Of a stretch of DNA of 64,000 nucleotides, positions 62,968 through 64,000 are shown piece by piece. A model generated the notes under the pieces. That model had not been told where the DNA came from. It saw nothing but the letters and a program-made list of their open reading frames with translations, and did no database searches. Positions within the stretch are counted from its first letter, which is position 1. The number at the start of each line of letters is the position of its first letter. This DNA comes from Hofstenia miamia (Eukaryota > Xenacoelomorpha > Acoela). Position numbers and translations under genes: made by a program. The stretch is from the NCBI GenBank assembly GCA_004352715.1, contig SCFE01000018.1, positions 1,647,298 to 1,711,297 of the forward strand. The letters run 5' to 3'.

Positions 62968-63434
62968 CATANNNNNNNNNNNNNNNNNNNNNNNNNNNNN
63001 NNNNNNNNNNNNNNNNNNNNNNNNNNNNNNNNNNNNNNNNNNNNNNNNNNNNNNNNNNNNNNNNNNNNNNNNNNNNNNNNNNNNNNNNNNNNNNNNNNNN
63101 NNNNNNNNNNNNNNNNNNNNNNNNNNNNNNNNNNNNNNNNNNNNNTATATATATATACATAGTAACATCTTACCTAAATCAGATTTAACTGCAGACATTA
63201 AAGAAAGATTTTGATCTCCTTGTTCATCTTTGAAATTTGAATGATGGAAGGTTGGAGAAGACAATTCAGTAATAAGTATTTTAAAGACATTGGAATGCCC
63301 AATATCTTTACACAAATCAACGGACGAATCTGATAAATTCCACATAAGTCGCTTATATGACTTTATGTTTTCATAATATGGCGGCTCAAAGTATTTAGCC
63401 GGTGGCTGTAATTGAAGAGTTTTAACGAAATGAT
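21882..63434 (-). CDS. ARM-repeat/TIR/SAM protein, 3' ten exons (5' end off the window)
   Basis: Exons on the minus strand, in transcript order: 63434-63174, 54035-53917, 51927-51794, 51237-51122, 49166-49056, 47198-47073, 46777-46637, 46058-45957, 45026-44829, 22150-21882. Each has an AG acceptor and GT donor, and all nine junctions preserve reading phase, which is strong evidence for one gene. The visible part is 525 residues ending at TAG 21884-21882. Residues 1-290 are leucine-rich helical (ARM/HEAT-like), about 301-436 are a TIR domain and about 455-520 a SAM domain. TIR domains either scaffold innate-immune signalling or hydrolyse NAD+; SAM domains usually oligomerise. SARM1 has the order ARM-SAM-SAM-TIR, so this is a different architecture. 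An NADase or signalling role is inferred, not shown. No promoter is visible because the 5' end is missing. Confidence 0.9.
22389..22735. mobile_element. hAT-type MITE with CTCGGCTCG repeats, copy 1 (347 bases)
   Basis: The ends are CAGACTTGTCAACGA at 22389 and its complement TCGTTGACAAGTCTG ending at 22735. The target duplication is AATATAAA, perfect over 8 bases (22381-22388 and 22736-22743). Internal GCTCGGCTCG runs are the only GC-rich DNA nearby. It is noncoding and non-autonomous. Confidence 0.88.
23552..24025. mobile_element. hAT-type MITE with CTCGGCTCG repeats, copy 2, broken at an N
   Basis: Same ends and same AATATAAA flanks (23544-23551, 24026-24033) as copy 1. At 23657 a single N joins two overlapping versions. 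After the N the flank from 23441 restarts, but it lacks about 50 bases, including the MITE's left tip, deleted between two AATTTCTAA repeats. This looks like two haplotypes joined in assembly. Confidence 0.8.
24451..25373. other. Intronic stretch with somewhat higher GC, unassigned
   Basis: Short plus-strand frames at 24538-24753 and 25015-25281 have no family signature. A 14-base perfect inverted repeat (25197-25210 and 25234-25247, GGTTCACAACAAAG and complement) can form a hairpin with a 23-base loop. Confidence 0.5.
25377..25948. mobile_element. Harbinger/Tourist-like MITE, 572 bases
   Basis: The terminal inverted repeats begin TACCCTGTTTACACGTGACA (25377) and end with the exact complement at 25948; similarity runs about 70 bases inward. 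The flanks are TTA on both sides (25374-25376, 25949-25951). A TTA duplication is characteristic of PIF/Harbinger elements, so this assignment follows the duplication rather than any transposase. The subterminal part has repeated TATGTCTTATG and GTTTACACG motifs in both orientations. Confidence 0.8.
26360..26607. mobile_element. Tc1/pogo-type MITE, 248 bases
   Basis: The 25-base terminal repeats, starting GGGGAGACCGGGGCACAGTG at 26360 and ending with the complement at 26607, differ at one base. TA flanks both ends (26358-26359, 26608-26609). The CACAGTGAATCA motif recurs inside near the left end. It has no coding frame of its own. Confidence 0.82.
27215..27432. repeat. 66-base minisatellite, 3.3 copies
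   Basis: Units start at 27215, 27281, 27347 and (partial) 27413. Units 1 and 2 are nearly identical; unit 3 differs at a few bases. Because 66 is divisible by three and no stop falls in three of the six frames, it keeps open frames on both strands (for example 22-residue repeats KVVGLNAIKLCCEYFNFQ). This is a geometric effect and not evidence of a gene. It lies just before a Penelope-like remnant. Confidence 0.9.
27437..27800 (+). pseudogene. Penelope-like element remnant (GIY-YIG endonuclease region)
   Basis: The plus-strand translation has YQIKCTCGEYYIGFSSRQL followed by SRRIKNQF. The pattern 'C.CG..YIG.S.R.L..R...' is the GIY-YIG endonuclease module fused to Penelope reverse transcriptases. 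Stops follow, then LHHTLRSSYLQLL and a 3' tail with GACGATGACTTTGTAAGTCGAAACATAT (in two blocks around 27770-27798), a trailer similar to other Penelope-like 3' ends. The reverse-transcriptase part is missing. Confidence 0.6.
27869..29260 (+). mobile_element. hAT transposon relic with CGGBP1-like/DUF659-type transposase pieces
   Basis: Terminal repeats CAGAGCCCGGATA (27869) and TATCCGGGCTCTG (ending 29260) are exact complements. The 8-base flanks are CTTATTAC and CTTATTAT. Inside on the plus strand, in broken frames, are the blocks GAASYMRKAYETGFKTMFPK, HVTYICHALHNVADM, ITRWAAWLTAGIYYWEHME and, near the end, ASDVEKSFSAYGNIGKNKRS, which is the hAT C-terminal dimerisation motif. The zinc finger and early catalytic part are not recognisable. 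Stops and frameshifts make it inactive. Its good terminal repeats suggest a moderately young age. Confidence 0.85.
29290..30150 (+). pseudogene. P-element/THAP9-like transposase relic, middle part
   Basis: Broken plus-strand frames read RNRGGNFYSIGQTSKQARS, FVADIYPVYSNTVKF, ILSNTVYLVKNV, TSWSVLRQLIEFE and LTAANPNQIERQNVEKAIKI. Order and wording follow P-like transposases found next to THAP domains, and the first two blocks align with RFRGGHLYGMSIDDTTKPA and ARLLPIYSIKTD in the 60.4-62.6 kb relic. No THAP zinc finger and no terminal repeats are seen. The element is dead. Confidence 0.65.
30655..30865 (+). pseudogene. LINE 5' fragment (family of the 31.5 kb copy)
   Basis: Matches 31740-31930, including the start of ORF1 (MDQILDPLD near 30823). 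It stops where the dispersed repeat begins. It is probably one LINE 5' end split or duplicated by that repeat. Confidence 0.65.
30865..31480. repeat. Dispersed repeat, copy 2
   Basis: Direct-orientation match to 6175-7130, inserted between a 5' fragment of the LINE family (30655-30865) and the 5' region of the longer LINE copy starting near 31.5 kb. It ends in the block TGATGGTGAAGCTCATTTTCC, shared with copy 1. Confidence 0.7.
31500..35800 (+). pseudogene. Degenerate near-full-length LINE (family A)
   Basis: In order: 5' region; ORF1 from 31910 (MDQILDPLDKLHSSLQAI, later SLPDIVVRSSHVNSTGN); CCHC-like remains near 32.7 kb; very decayed endonuclease 33.0-33.5 kb; VTVSDRDPFWVTPKIRYML at about 33.66 kb; reverse-transcriptase pieces from about 34.0 kb with VDFSKAFDQL and GSSQGTVGGPNIYS; the catalytic box changed to KYCDG; and a C-terminal piece after a hAT MITE inserted at 35058-35580. 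Many stops are present. It is the closest relative of the better-preserved LINE at 37.2-41.4 kb. Confidence 0.82.
35058..35580. mobile_element. hAT-type MITE rich in GCGGT motifs, inserted in LINE A
   Basis: The ends are TAGAGATGAGTGCGGT at 35058 and ACCGCGCTCATCTCTA ending at 35580. The target duplication ATAGAAAC is perfect over 8 bases (35050-35057, 35581-35588). It interrupts the reverse-transcriptase frame of LINE A. A fragment of the same family, with GGTTGGCGGTAG and AACTTGCGGT, is at 23180-23230. Confidence 0.87.
36055..37110 (+). pseudogene. Second LINE type: endonuclease tail and reverse transcriptase, 5' piece
   Basis: Broken plus-strand frames include TIAPFSFWMS-type debris, FGFRVGKSTVQAIHVLQQVQ-like sequence, then an intact stretch: VNGVPKRIVTIFKSLHDS, FKLGVQQGCVLGLCLFNLL and IEYADDLWVLSQSEEQVQ. 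QQGCVLGP-type and YADD boxes identify a reverse transcriptase, distinct from the flanking LINE family (whose boxes are SQGTVGGP and SDD). It ends abruptly near 37.1 kb, just before another LINE begins. The likely continuation is at 41.5-42.1 kb. Confidence 0.75.
37257..38216 (+). CDS. LINE ORF1, zinc-knuckle nucleic-acid-binding protein
   Basis: 319 residues, intact. The N-terminal third is polar and possibly coiled. The C-terminal region has three zinc-knuckle-like units: CTNCQSYGHSKSKC (C-x2-C-x4-H-x4-C), CGYCGEDHESKLC (C-x2-C-x3-H-x4-C) and CVNC...H...C. ORF1 proteins of this kind bind element RNA and form the ribonucleoprotein needed for retrotransposition. The ATG at 37257 follows a stop-rich leader and is the first in frame. 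ORF2 starts 15 bases after the TGA. Confidence 0.85.
   Translation: MKSETKEDLLTKISQCKSMIIEEFLSYRNSVQITQADVAPPVNTYNNKKQTLAQVLQNDRQKSINVQAKLQTVIVDSDNKVFSKEKVHSLQKDLLKDLPSDSPSLYNARSTKSGKAVLKFLDNGNTDNVVNTLKNLGYVPKIPMSLKPTISISYISSTYGPLNSNSFVKNLIESKNIDITENDFNFLYSYKVKSGDYVVVARVSAHARSLLLNQGYISFYNQVCHITDIIKPRMCTNCQSYGHSKSKCTSKLKCGYCGEDHESKLCTVKNNTNNHKCVNCVNNNNANHSSFDSNCPRRIIEMKQLIKYIDWGNSKPQFD
38232..39374 (+). CDS. LINE ORF2, apurinic-type endonuclease part
   Basis: The frame is open for 380 residues. It carries the usual endonuclease motifs in order: LLINARSI near the start, LVTESHL (catalytic Glu), GGGILAYIK, AGDFNNL (Asp/Asn), SSLDLVLTN and PTDHLGVL (the final catalytic Asp-His pair). All expected active-site residues are visible, so the nuclease could be functional. 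Target-primed integration uses it to nick DNA. The frame ends shortly after NPQLLNEQFN because of the deletion that removes the start of the reverse transcriptase. Confidence 0.85.
   Translation: MYPRILLINARSIKKYVVHLRKRASSILADDLNNLDIDICLVTESHLKECIPNSYISINGYDIFRRDRIVCTCRRRNCNNMHGGGGILAYIKSELNSYIIETSMNCESMWIGVDCNKESKHIVNVSYHPPSSNNDTNYYLNTSVQNIQINYPTVPLTIAGDFNNLSINDLVTNGFTKLDHGPTRGISSLDLVLTNSPHLVDYAATISPSFPTDHLGVLVNPICRFPVKRFQLSFRDLDARFHLAFSTALISNSFDYIYDFTDANLELTKLQQHIKELFENCYPIRTVRMSNRDPNWVTPKVKYLLDKKHLAIKKSQVHKYITLDHRIQQMKMDYLSTKKVKGWWRNVNNITHRKYSSAKIDHSSFNPQLLNEQFNFYRLI
39358..41381 (+). pseudogene. LINE ORF2, reverse-transcriptase part (palm onward), interrupted
   Basis: From FIDLSKAFDQL the frame gives GSSQGTVGGPNIFSI, KYSDDMTPSSLC (SDD replacing the usual YADD), NNLKINNSKSKQIRF and SLLGIIFQENMKFSSHI, the thumb motif. 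N's fill 40174-41173. After them 41174-41217 repeats 40100-40143, but with five bases missing (CCAAA), which shifts the frame. The C-terminal tail NRHPLHQVLMKNRNMRHN ends at TAA 41379-41381. The N-terminal reverse-transcriptase motifs are deleted. Confidence 0.8.
40174..41173. other. 1,000-base N run, probably not a true gap
   Basis: Exactly 1,000 Ns. The first 44 bases after it equal 40100-40143 before it, so the flanking contigs overlap. The real distance may be zero or negative. Confidence 0.9.
41500..42110 (+). pseudogene. Second LINE type: C-terminal region, probable 3' continuation of 36.06-37.11 kb
   Basis: The open stretch 41679-42110 reads LLSITYACETWAETCRELE, RVFCGVSPWDKLT and KIVARKRLLFVSRM. 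'YACETW ... F......W.DK.T ... RRL.F..R' is the usual C-terminal motif set of RTE/R4-like reverse transcriptases. It lies directly after family B LINE and in the same orientation as the 5' piece at 36.06-37.11 kb, which ends before these motifs. The simplest reading is one LINE split by insertion of another. Confidence 0.7.
42301..42889 (+). mobile_element. Internally deleted mariner/Tc1-like element, 589 bases
   Basis: The ends are CAGGGTGGGGAAGCAAAAT (42301) and the complement ending CCCACCCTG at 42889, with TA on each side. Between them the plus strand encodes PPSSPDLNHLDYSFW, the final catalytic-Asp region of a mariner-like DDE/D transposase, then LLKETITQEWERLSPEYLKK and a stop at 42764. 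The earlier two catalytic aspartates are gone, so it is non-autonomous but retains both ends. Confidence 0.85.
42997..43308 (+). pseudogene. Possible LINE C-terminal tail
   Basis: An open stretch of 103 lysine/asparagine-rich residues ends in LRVFKNKIDKHIDSYRKE. The 'FKN.ID.H' ending resembles the last residues of several non-LTR reverse transcriptases. The composition is AT-driven, so the call is weak. It follows the mariner relic and has no other domain. Confidence 0.3.
43670..44310 (+). pseudogene. mariner transposase relic (DD34D type)
   Basis: Across shifting frames the plus strand reads VPHLLSEKHLNR (compare the mariner WVPHxLxEKNLxxR block), MVTGDEK-like sequence with the first catalytic Asp region, NGIVHWELLPTDRTIDSQ, and YPPYSLNFAPSDFQLFVFL with the last Asp, then LLNFIPMAS-LVDRW. 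Several frameshifts and a stop break it. Terminal repeats were not found. It lies between exon 9 and the SAM exon of the host gene, on the opposite strand. Confidence 0.8.
44829..47198 (-). CDS. Linker and TIR-domain exons of the ARM-TIR-SAM gene
   Basis: Exon 47198-47073 is a charged linker. Exons 46777-46637, 46058-45957 and 45026-44829 form the TIR domain. Recognisable blocks are the beta-A strand HCMISYCW, helix A (FRVRNALEAN), the BB-loop region (VPIWIDVEQMEG, joined across exons), the MAEAVEKSFAVILCLS block, and YAYRCKKLIIPIMME after the candidate catalytic Glu. That Glu (residue 371 of the visible part) precedes AMYAYRCKK, in the place where SARM1 has its NADase Glu. Its codon is split G|AG between 45957 and 45026. 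The block PSSWLGILVGTSLYYNVF closes the domain. The WIDVE-M and WLGI-GT-LYY signatures resemble TIR proteins of many invertebrates more than Toll receptors. There is no transmembrane segment, so a cytosolic protein is expected. Confidence 0.9.
46146..46194. repeat. (AAC)n microsatellite
   Basis: About 16 trinucleotide units with one AGC variant and an AAAAC end. It lies in the intron between two TIR exons. Confidence 0.95.
47685..48039 (+). other. Unrecognised plus-strand coding-like segment, two frames
   Basis: Frame 1 reads ISSRTDIEIRSLLSVQLFEN and DSDLQKIVDGIHTVLLTD, ending near 47855. Frame 2 (47836-48039) reads GKKLVSWMFLENILGPCKYK and ICDNCEVDMNSINSL. Codon use and composition look more protein-like than nearby DNA, and the frames could join by one frameshift. 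I do not recognise the family; the CDNCEVD block is not a clear zinc finger. It lies in an intron of the minus-strand gene, so a transposon relic is the default explanation. Confidence 0.3.
49056..63434 (-). CDS. Helical-repeat (ARM/HEAT-like) exons of the TIR-SAM gene
   Basis: Five exons: 63434-63174, 54035-53917, 51927-51794, 51237-51122 and 49166-49056. They encode amphipathic helices typical of armadillo-like repeats, with phrases such as YKRLMWNLSDSSVDLCKDI, EALHLLWRLSFPPENKEVF and VEELLLYLSMMAINDEN. Split codons at the joins read Gly (G|GG), phase 0, Arg (CG|A) and Glu (G|AA). The donor of the second exon is the weaker AAG|GTTTGA; the others are close to GTAAGT. The 9.1 kb intron between the first two visible exons holds a Penelope-like element, a pogo-like relic, a P-like relic and MITEs. 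In SARM1 the ARM region holds the TIR domain inactive; the same role here is only an analogy. The repeat count cannot be settled without the missing N-terminus. Confidence 0.82.
49170..51120. other. Intron with TTTCAAATTTGAA-rich low-complexity DNA
   Basis: 49500-49660 and 50190-50330 are composed of overlapping CAAATTT, TTTCAAA and TTTGAAA words in both orientations and may be the two arms of a decayed foldback. No gene is seen on either strand. Confidence 0.5.
52847..53300. mobile_element. Foldback element with repeated ATGTCGCTATGTAC
   Basis: The left end (TATAGTTATACTATGTCGCT, from about 52848) matches the right end in inverted orientation (AGCGACATATTATAACTATA, ending about 53296). ATGTCGCTATGTAC occurs as four forward copies (near 52859, 52893, 53213, 53236) and once inverted (about 53271-53284). 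It lies in the intron between exons at 53.9 and 51.9 kb. It is noncoding, with no clear target duplication. Confidence 0.65.
54217..54933. mobile_element. Foldback transposon with about 200-base terminal repeats and a transposase fragment
   Basis: The left arm (54217-54416, starting CAGGGTGTCCCAAAAAAAG) and right arm (54735-54933) are complementary at roughly 95 percent by eye. It is inserted in (TA)n. The central 54451-54714 segment has clearly higher GC and an open frame RHERNDLKP ... FMHRMHLIVENGGSHIEQL ... ELPGDQFVDED, ending TGA 54712-54714. 'R...CI..NGGHFE' endings are typical of C-termini of Tc1/mariner-superfamily transposases, and the CAGGGTGTCCC end fits that superfamily. The upstream catalytic part is absent. 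Compositional contrast suggests a recent arrival. Confidence 0.75.
54451..54714 (+). pseudogene. C-terminal fragment of a Tc1/mariner-superfamily transposase
   Basis: Eighty-seven codons between an in-frame TAG (54448-54450) and a TGA. There is no convincing ATG start, since the frame begins mid-protein. The acidic tail after SHIEQLKTADLTSPEELAE is unlike other frames in the window. It is carried inside a long-armed foldback element. The C-terminal assignment rests on the VENGGSHIE block only. Confidence 0.5.
54940..56020. other. Intron DNA, no gene recognised
   Basis: Contains (TA)n tracts and a short GAGTATTTTGAGT repeat near 55840-55875. Short minus-strand frames around 55398-55750 have no domain. 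Confidence 0.5.
56053..56866 (+). CDS. Penelope-like element, C-terminal half with GIY-YIG endonuclease
   Basis: The open frame (ATG 56087; homologous sequence starts at about 56053, after an N) encodes the reverse-transcriptase end (NNKLNFLDVAITYNN, KMHRKPTNTNLYIRFHSY, then the helical thumb) and, around residues 168-203, the GIY-YIG module SSIVYKFTCEECHHSHIGET followed by KRHLQTRVNEHL. The Tyr of 'YIG' is His here; the R-x3-H spacing is kept. It ends at TAG 56861-56863. Penelope-like elements prime reverse transcription at breaks made by this nuclease. The copy is 5'-truncated at a (TA)n tract. A downstream AAATCGAAACCGG motif resembles a Penelope trailer. Confidence 0.88.
56870..58400. other. 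Intron DNA with one orphan element end
   Basis: 57350-57455 has CCCGA/GGGTA-rich sequence ending in TACCCAATGTCACTCTCTAG, the complement of an end seen at 11241. No gene is recognised in the remainder. Confidence 0.5.
58415..58555 (+). pseudogene. Orphan C-terminal zinc finger of a pogo/jerky-like transposase
   Basis: The plus strand reads SEDEGNVCLVCGEHFRDGR and PGESWVQCVTCQLWSHDEFT. The pattern CxxCG ... GE.W.QC..C..W.H is the PHD-like finger found at the end of many DDE_1 (pogo/Tigger/jerky) transposases. The final Cys after His is missing (Phe). No DDE domain is found upstream, so it is a stranded 3' end. Confidence 0.65.
58910..59148. mobile_element. Probable hAT-type MITE, 239 bases
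   Basis: The ends TAGAGGTGTGCACCAGCGG (58910) and CCGCTAATTCCCACCTCTA-like (ending 59148) are imperfect inverted repeats. The eight-base flanks TGAAAAGG and CCAAAAGG agree at six positions. GGCGG motifs sit near both ends. Confidence 0.55.
60400..62560 (+). pseudogene. P-element/THAP9-like transposase relic, long
   Basis: In order on the plus strand, with many frame breaks: SLRFLAEEIKLFAVHASARR and SRNCYN (60.86-61.0 kb), RFRGGHLYGMSIDDTTKPA and VPAFVARLLPIYSIKTD (61.14-61.29), IEQIHNAGGFVLLVMTDNL (61.31-61.37), MWIFINVKSITIGNRLNDS (61.78), QVLHITLNGLVDLSKFVPLV, and finally LDQFQSDRFESAFGIYRCSS followed by GGNYEIVVEQL (62.03-62.13). The last block is the C-terminal signature of P-like/THAP9 transposases (SQDxLE..FG..R...G.N). 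It is dead, but most of the protein can be traced. No THAP finger or terminal repeats were found. Confidence 0.78.
62866..63156. repeat. (TA)n / (TACA)n microsatellite cluster around a gap
   Basis: TA tracts alternate with CATACATACATA units and contain N's. Comparable pure TA tracts are at 1-31, 1258-1287, 7895-7935, 8538-8577, 9107-9139, 16417-16456, 19639-19663, 48490-48520, 49029-49049, 54174-54215, 55599-55636, 56021-56051 and 57509-57529. Several transposon ends abut these tracts. Confidence 0.95.
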
Positions 63435-63539
63435 CTAAACGAAACTACTTCTATCTACTAAACTAAAAGTTTAAAAGCGCATTAATAAAAAACCGTTGAG
63501 GAATTTATAAAATATACAAAGTGAATCACATCAAACGCT

Positions 63540-64000
63540 GAAGAATTTCTGAATATAAAAATACGATAACAGAAGTATTTGCAGATTCAAAAGAATTAAA
63601 CTTAAAGACTAACACAGGCAAATCACGTGAAATGATTTTTGTACACAAAAACATTAAAAACGTCAATCTAAAGAATTCTATTAAAGAAAAGATCACAATT
63701 AATGAAATTGCAATATCAATAACAAAGAGTGTGAAATATTTAGGCTTATATAGATATAAAACTGAATTGGGGTTAAGCATGTTGAATCTACAAGAAATAA
63801 AGCGAGCTTCATTGTATAACCAGTTTCATATCTACTAAACTATACAAAGAATGACAAAAAAATTATTTATTCCATATGTTAATTAAGCTAAATTATCCAT
63901 ATGCATCTGAACTATCTACCAGGATTAACGAAAAAGAACATTAACGTTTTAAAAGACATGTTAAACCATTCGCTAAGATTTCAAAATTAAACAAAGATAA
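63540..64000 (+). pseudogene. LINE reverse-transcriptase thumb fragment, runs off the window
   Basis: The plus strand reads LNLKTNTGKSREMIFVHKN then ITINEIAISITKSVKYLGLY. 'L.LN..K(T/S)(K/R)EMIF ... I...I......KYLG' is the palm-to-thumb junction of non-LTR reverse transcriptases. The region upstream of it (the YADD box) is not recognised. Confidence 0.55.

Overview
The window is AT-rich, intron-bearing animal DNA. It has spliced genes with GT-AG introns, (TA)n microsatellites every few kilobases, and a dense, diverse load of transposable elements (non-LTR LINEs, a Penelope-like element, hAT, P/THAP-like, Tc1/mariner, pogo-like and Harbinger-like remnants). TTAGGG-like tracts sit inside one foldback element. 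The protein families point to an invertebrate metazoan with large introns. I cannot name the phylum from sequence alone. Eight runs of N interrupt the window, and at least three of them look like assembly joins rather than real gaps. Almost none of the short open frames are genes.

Left part (about 1-20.2 kb). The first 7.9 kb is an eroded large palindrome. It carries LINE debris and one damaged exon of a secreted bulb-type (B-type mannose-binding) lectin. A complete three-exon lectin gene lies on the minus strand at 11.8-12.9 kb. A diverged copy with a one-base frameshift lies on the plus strand at 19.1-20.2 kb, head-to-head with it. The two share a 5' flanking block with a TATA-like motif and a 5' noncoding exon. 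Between them are a hAT MITE and a foldback element carrying telomere-like repeats.

Right part (21.9-63.4 kb, minus strand). This is mostly one gene. Ten coding exons were assembled by eye from splice sites, and every junction keeps phase. They encode the last 525 residues of a protein with ARM/HEAT-like helical repeats, then a TIR domain, then a C-terminal SAM domain. The 5' end lies beyond the right edge. This order differs from SARM1 (ARM-SAM-SAM-TIR). The glutamate that aligns with the SARM1 NADase catalytic residue is present, and its codon is split across a splice junction. The last intron is about 22.7 kb and the first visible intron about 9.1 kb. Both are packed with transposons.

Mobile content of those introns: a tandem duplication next to the SAM exon; two identifiable P/THAP-like transposase relics; a 1.4 kb hAT relic with intact ends; a young-looking LINE apparently inserted inside an older LINE of another type; a degenerate full-length relative of the young LINE; mariner relics; a Penelope-like element with a GIY-YIG domain; and at least eight MITEs or foldbacks whose terminal inverted repeats and target-site duplications can be read directly.
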